A stretch of DNA of 64,000 nucleotides. Origin: Oceanobacillus profundus. GTDB taxonomy: Bacteria; Bacillota; Bacilli; Bacillales; Amphibacillaceae. The stretch spans positions 62,001-126,000 of the forward strand of contig NZ_QWEH01000010.1 of assembly GCF_003515705.1 (NCBI RefSeq), in the 5' to 3' direction. Positions 37,161 through 45,959 of this stretch are shown here, one piece after another; positions within the stretch are counted from its first letter, which is position 1, and each line of letters begins with the position of its first letter. The notes beneath the pieces were generated by a model, which was not told the DNA's origin, ran no database searches, and saw only the letters and a program-made list of their open reading frames with translations. Made by a program: the position numbers and the translations under genes.

Positions 37161-37210
37161 TAAAAAGACTGCACTTCATTGTTAGAGACACTCTAACAAT
37201 GAAGTGCAGT
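37161..37210 (-). terminator. Terminator of the DsbA-like gene
   Basis: Perfect 19-bp arms (37168-37186 and 37192-37210, beginning ACTGCACTTC) around a 5-nt loop, followed on the minus strand by CTTTTTATTTT. It is separated from the gene's stop codon by the 223-bp repeat element. Confidence 0.88.
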
Positions 37211-37254
37211 TCATCACAGCATGTTTTTAATTATTTAGGCTCTAATTAGTGCGC

Positions 37255-37477
37255 GTTCAAAAAGGGGGATAAAAAGAACCGAGATCAGCTAAATTTGCAA
37301 CGTCCTTTTACAAAGCCGACACTAGCACGTCCTGTGCGTCGGAGTTCGAGGCCGCGTAAGTTCCCCGTACCGGGCTTAAACTCGATATGCTGACTTCGAC
37401 GTTCGACACAGGACATGTCGGAACTTAGCCGAAGGTCTACTGCTCTCGATGTTTCATTATTACCGGACTTTTTGAAC
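37255..37477. repeat. Dispersed ~222-bp element, copy 2
   Basis: It runs from GTTCAAAAAG to CTTTTTGAAC and is collinear with 7451-7672. Internal inverted repeats (GTCCTGTGCGTCGGAGTTCG with CGACGTTCGACACAGGAC) would fold a transcript into a long hairpin. It starts 45 nt beyond the terminator and ends 4 nt before the stop codon of the DsbA-like gene. No coding frame of note. Confidence 0.85.
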
Positions 37478-37481
37478 CTTA

Positions 37482-38192
37482 TTAATTACATCCCTCATCT
37501 GTACAAAAGGATGTCTTAGATTTCTTTGGATTTAACGATTGGAGAATTGGCTTCTCTTTCTCCTCTTCCCAAACCTTGTTTAGCACTTCTTCAAATACTT
37601 CAGCTGGCTGAGCTCCAGAGACAGCATACTTCTCATTGAATACAAAGAATGGTACTCCCTGGACACCAATTTGACGCGCAACATCAATATCTTCGTTTAC
37701 TTTATTTCGATATTTATCCGATTGCAATACATGTTCCACTTCTTCTTTATCCAAATCTACCTCAGCTGCAAGTTTAATCAGTGTGTCATAATCACTTAGC
37801 AACTCAGATTCGGTAAAATACGCGTGAAGAAAGCGTTCGGTAACTTCTTTCCCTTTACCTTTTTCCTCAGCATACTTAGCTACTCGATGGGCGTCAAACG
37901 TGTTTGCATATTTCATATCATCAAAATTATAATTTAATCCTACAGTGGCAGCTTGTTGGCCAACCTGTTGATTCATTGTTTTAACTTGCTCAAGTGGAAT
38001 TCCTTTTAATTCAGAAAATGTTTCATAGAAGTTTTTTCCCGGTATATGCTCAGCTGTTGGGTCAAGCTGATAGCTTTTATACTCTAGTGTAACCTGCTCT
38101 TTATGAGGGAATTTTTCCATTGCGTTTTCCAGCCTGCGTTTTCCGATATAGCAAAACGGGCAAACGAAATCGGACCATACTTCGATTTTCAT
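37482..38192 (-). CDS. DsbA-family oxidoreductase, FrnE/YwbO-like
   Basis: A 236-residue thioredoxin-fold protein without signal peptide. The N-terminal redox motif is CPFC in WSDFVCPFCYIGK; the helical insertion and GVQGVPFFVF (cis-Pro loop) complete the DsbA fold of the FrnE group. A C-terminal tail ends with two further cysteines (SFCTDEGCN). It is a cytosolic thiol-disulfide enzyme probably linked to oxidative stress. GTGAGGTG precedes the ATG at 38192. Confidence 0.87.
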   Translation of the reverse strand: MKIEVWSDFVCPFCYIGKRRLENAMEKFPHKEQVTLEYKSYQLDPTAEHIPGKNFYETFSELKGIPLEQVKTMNQQVGQQAATVGLNYNFDDMKYANTFDAHRVAKYAEEKGKGKEVTERFLHAYFTESELLSDYDTLIKLAAEVDLDKEEVEHVLQSDKYRNKVNEDIDVARQIGVQGVPFFVFNEKYAVSGAQPAEVFEEVLNKVWEEEKEKPILQSLNPKKSKTSFCTDEGCN

Positions 38193-38327
38193 TATAAGCA
38201 CCTCACTTTTCTGTAAAATAGTGTACCATACCGGCACACGATCTAAAAACAATGTGCTTCATTCTGGTTGGGATTGAAGCATGGAATGAAGTTATTCGTG
38301 CACTGTGGTAAGGACGTTTCCAAACAT

Positions 38328-38370
38328 TATAATAAAGGGCTTGCCCGTTCTGGCAGCCCTTTTATTATTA
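38328..38370 (-). terminator. ydaT terminator
   Basis: AATAAAGGGCTTGCC (38331-38345) pairs with GGC-AGCCCTTTTATT (38352-38366); T-rich tails occur on both strands. Confidence 0.7.
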
Positions 38371-38389
38371 GCCTATCTACTTAAATGTC

Positions 38390-38845
38390 TTATTCATGAA
38401 ACGTTTGTTTATCTTGAACAGTACCATCCTGTTTATAAATCGTTAAAGACGTGCCTTTATTTTTGGCAATTTCCTTTGCTCGCTTAACTGCTTCGTCCTT
38501 CTTATCGAAAACCTCACTAGCACGTTTTGCACCGCTTGATTGCACTGCCCAGCCATCCTCATGCGCAATCACTTGCTCGCCTTCTTCCAAACGCTCTGGA
38601 TTACTGTCATATTTTTTACCTTCCTTTGACCTCTCTGTTGGCTTACCATGCTTCTTATAATCTTCAATCTCATCCTTCTCAGCATTCTCACGCCATTCCT
38701 TTGCTTGCGTAATAGCTATTGGGATTGCTCGATCATCTTCATAGCCTTCATCCACCATAGAATTGGCAATATCAATTGCTTTTTTTCTCGTAAGCTCATT
38801 CAAGTTTTTCATGGAAGAAGGGTAATCATTTAATGTCCAAGGCAC
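38390..38845 (-). CDS. ydaT: YdaT-like protein with C-terminal DUF2188
   Basis: A 151-residue acidic/basic-rich soluble protein. The N-terminal part MPWTLNDYPSSMKNL and RKKAIDIANSMVDEGYEDD closely follows B. subtilis YdaT; the C-terminal ~60 residues (GWAVQSSGAKRASEVFDKKD, AKEIAKNKGTSLTIY) match DUF2188. In B. subtilis ydaT belongs to the general stress response. Biochemical role unknown. It stands alone between terminators. Confidence 0.88.
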   Translation of the reverse strand: MPWTLNDYPSSMKNLNELTRKKAIDIANSMVDEGYEDDRAIPIAITQAKEWRENAEKDEIEDYKKHGKPTERSKEGKKYDSNPERLEEGEQVIAHEDGWAVQSSGAKRASEVFDKKDEAVKRAKEIAKNKGTSLTIYKQDGTVQDKQTFHE

Positions 38846-38940
38846 TATTCATCACTCCCTCATTTTTCATCACTATTCCCCTGTGGCGAGCAATGAAACA
38901 TGAAAAACAAATCCTTCAAGTTCTCTTCCTCTTAAACAAA

Positions 38941-39349
38941 GAAGAAAAGCACAAGCATCCGGGTAGCGACGTAGGGACTGCGCTCAAGACTGCGGCTAGT
39001 CGAACATTCTTAAGTAGGAGATCCACTCCAAAGTATAAGATGATCGATGACTTTCTCCTCTACGGGCGAAAGTCAAGTTCATCTAAAAGGAAACATGCCC
39101 CCTTTAGGGGTATGCCGATGTTAGGCATAGCCTGGTTTTAATCGGCCATCCTTATACTTGGAGTCAGGTGCCCGCTTTCACCGCAAGGGGATAAGTGCGA
39201 CTACGCCTCATGTCTTGACAATCGACAAGTCTTCTTTATCGTGTTATGAGGTGAGGGAGTCTTGCTGGCTGAGGCTTTAGCGCTTCGTGGACATGGCTGT
39301 ACAGGTAACTAAGTTATTCACAGCATTCAAATTTTTAATTTCCTAGACA
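38941..39349. repeat. Dispersed structured element, long copy (~409 bp)
   Basis: Its two ends match the short copy at 63287-63391: the left GTAGCGACGTAGGGACTGCG and the right GTAACTAAGTTATTCACAGC followed by ATTCAAATTT and AATTTCCTAG. The ~290-bp interior, missing from the short copy, has a large inverted repeat (ACTCCAAAGTATAAG near 39025 with CTTATACTTGGAGT near 39150) enclosing smaller hairpins (CCCCTTTAGGGG, ATGCCGATGTTAGGCAT). No convincing coding frame; it may be a folded RNA or a mobile element relic. Confidence 0.75.
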
Positions 39350-39386
39350 TCGAAAAAAGAAAACAGCTTTGTCTCAGCTGTTTTCC
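39350..39386 (-). terminator. fni terminator overlapping the stop codon
   Basis: On the minus strand GAAAACAGCT and AGCTGTTTTC flank a 7-nt loop and are followed by TTTTTTCG. The last codons and TGA of fni form the left arm and loop edge. Confidence 0.88.
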
Positions 39387-40429
39387 TCTAATAAAGATTG
39401 ACCCATAATACTGACGCGTTTTGTATTTTTTAATTCTGTCAAGTTTTTCACGCCAATGCCAAACATCGTCATTTTTAATTCGAGTTCAATTTGCTCCATT
39501 GTTTCAATCACTGCTTCTGGAGATTCTGTTGCGGCCTGCAGCAAATGACGTGCAAAGCCAATCACATCTGCTCCAATCGTAATTGCTTTTGCTGCATCGA
39601 CCCCTGTTTTCATTCCGCCACTAGCAACTAACGGGACTTCAGGGAGCTTGCCGCGAACTGAGACTATACAATCCTTTGTTGGAATTCCCCAATTATTAAA
39701 TGCCTCAGCAGCCGCTTTACGAAGTGGATCACGCGAGCGTAATTTTTCCACCTGACTCCAGGATGTCCCTCCCGCACCAGCAACATCAATATACGAAATT
39801 CCAACATTATATAATTGTTCAGCAACTGTACCATCAATGCCAAACCCAACTTCTTTTACACCAACAGGCCTATCTAATGTTTTGCAAACCTGTTCAATTT
39901 TAGGTAGAAGTGATTCAAAGTTTAAATCTCCACCATCTTGCACTGCTTCCTGCAGGCTGTTTAAATGAAGCACAATTGAATCTGCACCTGTTTTATCAAT
40001 AATTCGTTGGCATTCCTCAGCACCATAACCATAATTAAATTGCACGGCACCAATATTAGCAATAATTGGTATTGTTGGGGCCTGTTCGCGAATTAAAAAG
40101 GATTCCTTATGTGTATCACTCTCTAGGAAGGCTCGTGTTGAACCGATTGCAAATACCCAACGTTTCTCTTCTGCAGCTAATGCCAGGTTTTGATTAATCG
40201 TTGTTGCAAGCTCTGAGCCACCCGTCATGGAGCTAACTAAGAATGGTGCTTTTAGATCCTTTCCAAGAAAGCTCGTATCCAGTGCAATATCAGCAAAGTT
40301 TATTTCTGGCAACGCATTATGTATAAAACTGATTCCTTCCAAACCAGTTGACTTATTAACTCCTTCAACATTTCCAGTTAGACAAAGACGAATATGTTCG
40401 GTCTTACGTTGATTGATTCCTTGTTCCAT
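39374..40429 (-). CDS. fni: Isopentenyl-diphosphate delta-isomerase, type 2
   Basis: A 351-residue FMN-dependent TIM-barrel enzyme interconverting IPP and DMAPP. Signatures are RKTEHIRLCL, PFLVSSMTGG, AIGSTRAFLE, NIGAVQFNYGY, HLNSLQEAVQDGGDLNF, VGVKEVGFGID, DVAGAGGTSW and VASGGMKTG. GGGGGT precedes the ATG. It feeds isoprenoid precursors to undecaprenyl and quinone synthesis. Monocistronic, with its own terminator. Confidence 0.95.
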   Translation of the reverse strand: MEQGINQRKTEHIRLCLTGNVEGVNKSTGLEGISFIHNALPEINFADIALDTSFLGKDLKAPFLVSSMTGGSELATTINQNLALAAEEKRWVFAIGSTRAFLESDTHKESFLIREQAPTIPIIANIGAVQFNYGYGAEECQRIIDKTGADSIVLHLNSLQEAVQDGGDLNFESLLPKIEQVCKTLDRPVGVKEVGFGIDGTVAEQLYNVGISYIDVAGAGGTSWSQVEKLRSRDPLRKAAAEAFNNWGIPTKDCIVSVRGKLPEVPLVASGGMKTGVDAAKAITIGADVIGFARHLLQAATESPEAVIETMEQIELELKMTMFGIGVKNLTELKNTKRVSIMGQSLLEENS

Positions 40430-40629
40430 GTGAAGTACCCCCGCAAAATTTAAATTGACGTTACCTTCTAGTTTACTTGTTTCCTTGGTGAAAAGAAAGC
40501 GAAGTGACGCTTATCATTTCAATAGGTATAATTGACAGAACGCAACATGTTTTTAAATATCCGCATTCTATTTTTATTATATGTTATATTAAAAGAAACA
40601 AACCGTATCCTGACAGGGAGGCAGTCACA

Positions 40630-41103
40630 TTGAAGAAGAAGGCCAAACAATTCGCAGCAAAAGCACATGAAGGACAAAAGCGAAAGAATTCCGATGCCCC
40701 CTATATAACCCATCCTGTTCGTGTAGCTGAACGTCTAGAGGCGGCTGGATTTCGGGAGGAGCTAGTTTGTGCCGGATACCTGCATGATGTTGTGGAGGAT
40801 ACACTGGTAGAGCTAGAGGATATTGAACTCGAATTTGGACCGGAGGTGTCTCGCCTCGTCGCAGCACACACGGAAGATAAATCGAAATCATGGCAAGAGC
40901 GTAAACAGCACACAATTGATATGATAAAAAATGCTGATCCAGAGGTGAAATATTTAGTTGTCGCAGATAAACTCGATAACCTGCTTGGTTTAGAAAAGGA
41001 TTTGAGAGAACAAGGAGAAGCTGTCTGGGAAAAGTTTAACGCTGGTAGAGAAAAGCAAAGATGGTATAACAAATCGATTGCTTCCAAAATGTATATGGAT
41101 TAA
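40630..41103 (+). CDS. Small HD-domain phosphohydrolase, SpoT/Mesh1-like
   Basis: A 157-residue single-domain protein with the (p)ppGpp-hydrolase pattern: HPVRVAERLEAAG, CAGYLHDVVEDT (the HD with the ED pair) and VVADKLDNLLGL. No synthetase or TGS/ACT domain is attached, so by layout it is a stand-alone alarmone hydrolase-like enzyme; activity on other nucleotides is possible. The start is TTG at 40630 behind GGGAGGC; a longer frame upstream has no ribosome site. Confidence 0.8.
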   Translation: MKKKAKQFAAKAHEGQKRKNSDAPYITHPVRVAERLEAAGFREELVCAGYLHDVVEDTLVELEDIELEFGPEVSRLVAAHTEDKSKSWQERKQHTIDMIKNADPEVKYLVVADKLDNLLGLEKDLREQGEAVWEKFNAGREKQRWYNKSIASKMYMD

Positions 41104-41215
41104 ACAAAGAGAATGCTCCTGATTATTTTCAAGAATTTGAGAAAGCTGTAGATCGGGTATTTGGATAGCTAATAGTTTGGAATTGCAGGCAGCTTTGCAA
41201 TAATCCCAATACATA

Positions 41216-41247
41216 AGCACCCTCCTTAGAAATAAGAAAGGTGCTAC
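41216..41247 (+). terminator. Weak terminator after the HD hydrolase gene
   Basis: AGCACC (41216-41221) pairs with GGTGCT (41240-41245) with a partly paired interior, followed by ACTTTTA. The surrounding ~325 nt up to the next gene hold no other feature apart from the next terminator. Confidence 0.5.
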
Positions 41248-41390
41248 TTTTATCGCTTTTTATGATGCTTACAGTATTGAGATATGCTTCCATCTGCTTT
41301 TCTCATCTTGCTTAGCCTTTTGATCTTGTTTCGCCATCCCATAATTGGAGCTCTCTCATGTCTGGCGTATCGGAACATTACTTTTTATAA

Positions 41391-41424
41391 AGAAAAATCG
41401 ACGCTATAACGAATGCGCCGATTT
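41391..41424 (-). terminator. Terminator of the aldo/keto reductase gene
   Basis: On the minus strand AAATCGGCGC pairs with GCG(T)CGATTT, followed by TTCTTT. Confidence 0.7.
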
Positions 41425-41430
41425 GCTCTA

Positions 41431-42255
41431 TTATCGTCTATTCATCTCATTTGGAACAGCATTACTACGAATGCCTTTATCTAGCTGATCAATTTTATCC
41501 ATTTCTTCTTTATTTAATTCAAAATCAAATACATCCAGATTCTCCTTCATTCTAGACGGTGTTACTGTTTTAGGGATCACAACCATATCCGATTGCAGAT
41601 GCCAGCGAAGAATTGTCTGTGCAGGTGTTTTCCCCTGATGTTTCGCTATTTCCTTAATAACATTGTTTTCCAAAACATCTTTACCATTCATCAGTGGACT
41701 GTATGCTTCGACTTTAATCCCATGCTTTTCACAAAATGCTCGCAATTCCTTTTGCTGTAAGTATGGATGACACTCCACTTGATTGATTACTGGTACAACC
41801 TCACACACTTCTAAAATTCGTTCCAAATGCTCGATATCGAAATTACAAACACCAATAGCTCTTACACGACCTTCTTTGTAGAGCTTTTCTAGTGCTTGAT
41901 ATGTTTCAACATATTGGTCAAATTTCGGAGCTGGCCAATGTATGAGATACAGATCAACGTATTCAATCCCTAACCTTCCTAAGCTTGCATCAAATGCCTT
42001 TAACGTGTTCTCATAACCGTGATCACTATTCCATACTTTTGTCGTGATAAAAAGCTCTTCACGTGCAATACCACTCTTTGCAATTGCTTCCCCAACACCG
42101 GATTCGTTCCCATATATTTTAGCTGTATCAATCGAACGGTACCCAGCTTGCAGCGCCTGTTCAACCGGGGTTGTCACTTCTTCGTTTGGAACTTTCCAAA
42201 CACCATAACCTAACTGTGGCATGTGTATACCATTATTCAACGTTATATGCTGCAT
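41431..42255 (-). CDS. Aldo/keto reductase (YvgN/YtbE-like)
   Basis: A 274-residue NADPH-dependent TIM-barrel reductase. The catalytic tetrad is recognisable: Asp in GYRSIDTAKIYGNE (with the Tyr), Lys in LFITTKVWNSDHG, and His in VDLYLIHWPAP; the cofactor loop IPKTVTPSRMKENLDVFDF is intact. B. subtilis relatives reduce methylglyoxal and other small aldehydes. Cytosolic detoxification is the likely role. Monocistronic. Confidence 0.93.
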   Translation of the reverse strand: MQHITLNNGIHMPQLGYGVWKVPNEEVTTPVEQALQAGYRSIDTAKIYGNESGVGEAIAKSGIAREELFITTKVWNSDHGYENTLKAFDASLGRLGIEYVDLYLIHWPAPKFDQYVETYQALEKLYKEGRVRAIGVCNFDIEHLERILEVCEVVPVINQVECHPYLQQKELRAFCEKHGIKVEAYSPLMNGKDVLENNVIKEIAKHQGKTPAQTILRWHLQSDMVVIPKTVTPSRMKENLDVFDFELNKEEMDKIDQLDKGIRSNAVPNEMNRR

Positions 42256-42385
42256 CTCTCATCTTCCCTTCCATCAGTCTACAATCACTATTTTACCTAA
42301 CCAATGCTAAATTAACCATTATTCCGAACCAAAGCCTTACGTGTATTAGAATTTTTTTCCTTGTAAAAATTTTTTAATAATTACC

Positions 42386-42413
42386 TTCATACTTTTGACC
42401 TATATACCGATAT
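42386..42413 (+). promoter_or_regulatory. Candidate sigma-D (motility) promoter of the chemoreceptor gene
   Basis: ACCGATAT (42406-42413) matches seven of eight bases of the sigma-D -10 GCCGATAT. The expected -35 TAAA region is poorly matched, so this rests on the -10 and on the target gene type. Confidence 0.45.
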
Positions 42414-42442
42414 ACTAAATGGAACTTAGGGGGGAGATGGAG

Positions 42443-44209
42443 ATGCAAATGAAAAAAACTAAACAAACAAAGAAACAGAAATCAGCTCAAAAAATTGGAA
42501 GAAAGCGAAGATTTCTTTTGCATAATATCAAAATCGGCAAGAAATATTTATATGCATTTATAGCAACAATCCTATTAGTTGCATGTTCAAGTCTATTGGT
42601 TTATTTCCAATTGGAACAGGGTCAGCAAGATGTAGAGGCAGCTAATGAATATATTGACCGTGTTAATACACTAACAGAGCTATCATCTGTCATCCAGGCG
42701 AAAGATGTTCAAATTGCTGATTATTTACTAACGAGAAATGCAGTTTACATTGATGGCTTTGACAATTATCAAAGCCAGTTCAATGCAATTGTCGAGCAAA
42801 TGGAACCACTTATGGTAACGGATGAACAACGAGCCATGTATCAAGAACTCATTCTATCTGATGCTGCGATTAATTCTACTTTCACAGATAAAATTGTTAC
42901 ATATATAGAGAACGACCAGGCCACACTTGCTAATACATTACGCGAGACAACGTACAGATTTCGAACGAGTAATGTAGAAATTGTAGATGGTCTTATCGAG
43001 ACGATGAAAGCGGAGCAAATCGAAGCGACGGAAAATGCAATCGGAAGCATGGAAAGCGTAACTACAATTTTGCTAATTGCGAATATAACTACTATCATCG
43101 CTGGAATTATTATTTTTACATTCATAAGCAGAAATGTAACGTCCAACTTAAAGCATATTGTTAAAATCACTTCAGAAGTAGCTAACGGCAACTTAACCGT
43201 AGCTAAACTGAATTACAGCGGAAAAGATGAAATAGGGCAGTTAGCTTCATCCATTAACCAGATGAAAGAAAATATGCAGCATGTACTACAAAATGTAACA
43301 GCAGCTAGTAGTGCTGTTTCTAGCCGAAGTGAAGAACTGACACAAGCAGCTAACGAAGTAAAAGAAGGAAACACACAAATTGCGCTAACAATGGAGGAAC
43401 TTTCTTCTGGTGCAGAAACACAGGCAAATGGTGCCTCTGACCTCGCGGAAAACATGAATGAATTTGTGAAAACCGTTATTCAATCTGAGAAAAGCGGGCA
43501 GGAGATTGCTACTGCATCACAGGGTGTGCTTGCACTTACAACAGATGGAACAACACTAATGAATGAATCTGTCCAACAAATGCAACGGATTGACACAATT
43601 GTTTCCGAATCGGTTGATCGAGTGAAAAATCTAGATAAGCAATCAAAGGAAATTTCGAATCTTGTTTCTGTTATTAAGGAAATTGCAGACCAGACCAACC
43701 TGCTTTCATTGAATGCAGCTATAGAAGCTGCTAGAGCTGGCGAGCATGGTAAAGGATTCGCTGTTGTTGCAGATGAGGTTAGGAAGTTATCGGAACAAGT
43801 AGCTACATCTGTAGTAGAGATTACTTCTATCGTGAATGCCATCCAGTCCGATACAAAGCATGTTGTCGAGTCCCTGTCTTCAGGATATAACGAGGTTCAG
43901 ACAGGATCTGACCATATAGAAGAAACGAGACAAAGCTTCGACACCATTAAAGAGGCCGTTACTGCGATGACAACAAAAATCACTTCTATTTCAGCTAATT
44001 TAAAAGACATAGCTGGGAATAGTAATGCAATGAACAATCTTATTGAAGAAATTGCTTCTGTATCAGAAGAATCTGCTGCAGGAGTTGAGCAAGCAGCAGC
44101 TTCTGCACAACAGACAGCTAGTTCCATGGAAGAGGTTTCCCATAGTGCTGATGAGCTTGCCGGTCTTGCAGAACAATTAAATGAACAGCTAACTAGCTTT
44201 AAACTCTAG
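42443..44209 (+). CDS. Methyl-accepting chemotaxis protein
   Basis: A ~588-residue chemoreceptor: basic N-terminus, first membrane helix ([20 protein letters not shown]), an extracellular helical sensor of ~150 residues (CHASE3/4HB-like), a second helix ([20 protein letters not shown]), HAMP, and a C-terminal signalling domain with the hairpin tip [20 protein letters not shown]. There is no C-terminal CheR-tethering pentapeptide. Several in-frame ATGs lie close together (42437, 42443, 42449); AGGGGGGAG fits 42443 best. Ligand unknown. Confidence 0.93.
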   Translation: MQMKKTKQTKKQKSAQKIGRKRRFLLHNIKIGKKYLYAFIATILLVACSSLLVYFQLEQGQQDVEAANEYIDRVNTLTELSSVIQAKDVQIADYLLTRNAVYIDGFDNYQSQFNAIVEQMEPLMVTDEQRAMYQELILSDAAINSTFTDKIVTYIENDQATLANTLRETTYRFRTSNVEIVDGLIETMKAEQIEATENAIGSMESVTTILLIANITTIIAGIIIFTFISRNVTSNLKHIVKITSEVANGNLTVAKLNYSGKDEIGQLASSINQMKENMQHVLQNVTAASSAVSSRSEELTQAANEVKEGNTQIALTMEELSSGAETQANGASDLAENMNEFVKTVIQSEKSGQEIATASQGVLALTTDGTTLMNESVQQMQRIDTIVSESVDRVKNLDKQSKEISNLVSVIKEIADQTNLLSLNAAIEAARAGEHGKGFAVVADEVRKLSEQVATSVVEITSIVNAIQSDTKHVVESLSSGYNEVQTGSDHIEETRQSFDTIKEAVTAMTTKITSISANLKDIAGNSNAMNNLIEEIASVSEESAAGVEQAAASAQQTASSMEEVSHSADELAGLAEQLNEQLTSFKL

Positions 44210-44217
44210 TATTATAT

Positions 44218-44370
44218 TAAGTGATACTACATTCAATGGAGGGTACCTTTCCTCTCCCGCTGAATGTTAGCAGCGCAAGGGAGAACTGCAGACCCTTGGA
44301 CACTGTTCATCCTCCACCTTCACTCGTTTTATTAGTGGGGGATTACAGCCCCTTAATACGTGTAATAAAG
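44218..44370 (+). repeat. Structured dispersed element, copy A
   Basis: Just after the chemoreceptor stop. It shows a 5' hairpin (CATTCAATGGAGGG with CTCCCGCTGAATG), CTGCAGACCCTTGGACACTG, then ATTACAGCCCCTTAATACGT, and is the best-conserved of the three copies. It is followed by a terminator hairpin. Confidence 0.65.
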
Positions 44371-44404
44371 GCAGACTGCAACTTAATATTGAGTCTGCCT
44401 TTGC
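44368..44404 (+). terminator. Terminator after element A
   Basis: AAGGCAGACT (44368-44377) pairs with AGTCTGCCTT (44392-44401), followed by TGCTACTTT. It probably ends the chemoreceptor transcript. The next 155 nt hold nothing recognisable. Confidence 0.75.
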
Positions 44405-44560
44405 TACTTTAGGAAGCTGCTATCTATAACGAAAAGCAATTTCCCATAATATAAAATATTGGTATTGCTTCAATATTAGTTGCCTTTATACTAGAAAACT
44501 TGACATTTACCAAGTCTTCAGATGAATGCCTTAGTTGCGCTTATGCCGATAAGAATGTTT

Positions 44561-45127
44561 TTATGCTTTGGCATCTTCCAAAAAGCAATCCTTCGTATGA
44601 TCATTTACCATACCAGTTGCTTGCATAAATGCATAGCAAATCGTTGGTCCAACAAATGTAAAACCACGCTTTTTCAAATCCTTACTCATTTCCTCAGATT
44701 CAGGTGTTATTGCCGGCACCTCCTCAATCGATAACCATTCATTTATAATGGGAGTTTCTCCAACAAATCGCCAAATATAGTTATCAAACGAACCAAATTC
44801 TTCTTGAACCTTGATAAACGCATGTGCATTTGTAATTACGGATCTTATTTTTCGCTTGTTACGAATGATCCCTTCGTTTTGCTCAAGCTCCGCAATCTTA
44901 GCATCGTTGTACACGCTGATTTTTTTTACATCAAAATAATCAAACGCTTCTCGGTAATGCTCCCTGCGCTTTAATATTGTAATCCAGCTCAATCCTGCTT
45001 GCGCACCTTCCAGCGTGAGCATTTCAAATAATTTCCTGTCATCATGAACAGGTCTTCCCCATTCATGATCATGATAGTCTATATAAAGTTGGTCTGTTGT
45101 CACCCATGCACACCGCTTTTTATCCAT
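44561..45127 (-). CDS. tag: DNA-3-methyladenine glycosylase I
   Basis: A 188-residue base-excision repair enzyme removing 3-methyladenine. CAWVTTDQLYIDYHDHEWG at the start and LTLEGAQAGLSWITILKRRE, GFTFVGPTICYAFMQATGMV and NDHTKDC near the end are Tag signatures. Cys6, His19, His177 and Cys181 correspond to the zinc ligands of the E. coli enzyme. Its start overlaps the end of the sulfurtransferase gene by 8 nt. Confidence 0.95.
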   Translation of the reverse strand: MDKKRCAWVTTDQLYIDYHDHEWGRPVHDDRKLFEMLTLEGAQAGLSWITILKRREHYREAFDYFDVKKISVYNDAKIAELEQNEGIIRNKRKIRSVITNAHAFIKVQEEFGSFDNYIWRFVGETPIINEWLSIEEVPAITPESEEMSKDLKKRGFTFVGPTICYAFMQATGMVNDHTKDCFLEDAKA

Positions 45128-45959
45128 CTACTTCAACTTCATTTTCATCATAGGAAATCCAATCACTGAAACTCCCTGGATACAGCTTTACATTTTTAAA
45201 ACCAGCAGATTTCAACGCCAAAATATTCGGACATGCTGATACACCAGAACCACAGGATACAATAATTTCATCCTCCTTGGAAAGGTCAGAGAAATGCCGC
45301 TCGAGATCCTCCCCCTTTTTCCATGTGCCATCAGCAGCTACTAAATCCTTCCAAAAATAATTTACAGCTCCAGGAATATGTCCTGCCCTGCGGTACAATG
45401 GCTCTGTTTTCCCTTGATAGCGTTCGGGTGCTCTGGAATCAATAAGTACAGCTGCATTGTCTTCTGTTTTCTTCCTCACTTCTTCCATATCTACTGTGTT
45501 TTCATTGCGAATTACAGCATGAAATTCTTTTGCATTTAAGGATGGTATTTCGTCTGTTACTTTATTGCCTTCCTCTATCCAACGATGATAACCACCCTCT
45601 AAAATATATACCTTATCGTGGCCAATCACTTCCAATAACCACCATAGTCTTGCAGCAAACATCTCATTTCCCTGATCATAAATAACTACTGTCGTATCAT
45701 TATCAATTCCAATGTTCCCCACTTTTGCAGCAAACATTTCTAAATTGGGAAGCGGATGATTTCCACCATGCTTTTCTGCACGATCCGATAAATCCTTATT
45801 TAAATCCATATACACCGCTCCAGGCAGATGATCTTTTAAATACATTTTTCTCCCTGCATCTGGATCTTCCAATTGGAAGCGCACGTCAACAATCACTGTA
45901 TTATCTTGTCCATTTTCTAACCGTTTTTTTAAACGACTGACACTGATTATATTTTTCAT
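45120..45959 (-). CDS. Two-domain rhodanese-type sulfurtransferase (SseA-like)
   Basis: A 279-residue tandem rhodanese. The first domain (GAVYMDLNKDLSD, VVIYDQGNEMFAARLWW, YILEGGYHRW) lacks the catalytic cysteine; the second has it in IIVSCGSGVSACPN. The CGSGV loop favours 3-mercaptopyruvate over thiosulfate as sulfur donor. The ATG at 45959 is behind GAGGAGG; a GTG upstream is inside that site. First gene of a two-gene unit with tag. Confidence 0.9.
   Translation of the reverse strand: MKNIISVSRLKKRLENGQDNTVIVDVRFQLEDPDAGRKMYLKDHLPGAVYMDLNKDLSDRAEKHGGNHPLPNLEMFAAKVGNIGIDNDTTVVIYDQGNEMFAARLWWLLEVIGHDKVYILEGGYHRWIEEGNKVTDEIPSLNAKEFHAVIRNENTVDMEEVRKKTEDNAAVLIDSRAPERYQGKTEPLYRRAGHIPGAVNYFWKDLVAADGTWKKGEDLERHFSDLSKEDEIIVSCGSGVSACPNILALKSAGFKNVKLYPGSFSDWISYDENEVEVDG

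Noticed and set aside
38833-39141. 102-codon plus-strand frame
   Set aside because: It starts inside the ydaT start region on the opposite strand and runs through the structured repeat; no ribosome site.
40625-41087. Two antisense frames opposite the HD hydrolase gene
   Set aside because: Both are shadows of a gene with clear HD motifs and a good start site.
42841-44127. Several antisense frames of 76-120 codons inside the chemoreceptor gene
   Set aside because: Serine/alanine-rich reverse reading of a coiled-coil gene; no starts or motifs.
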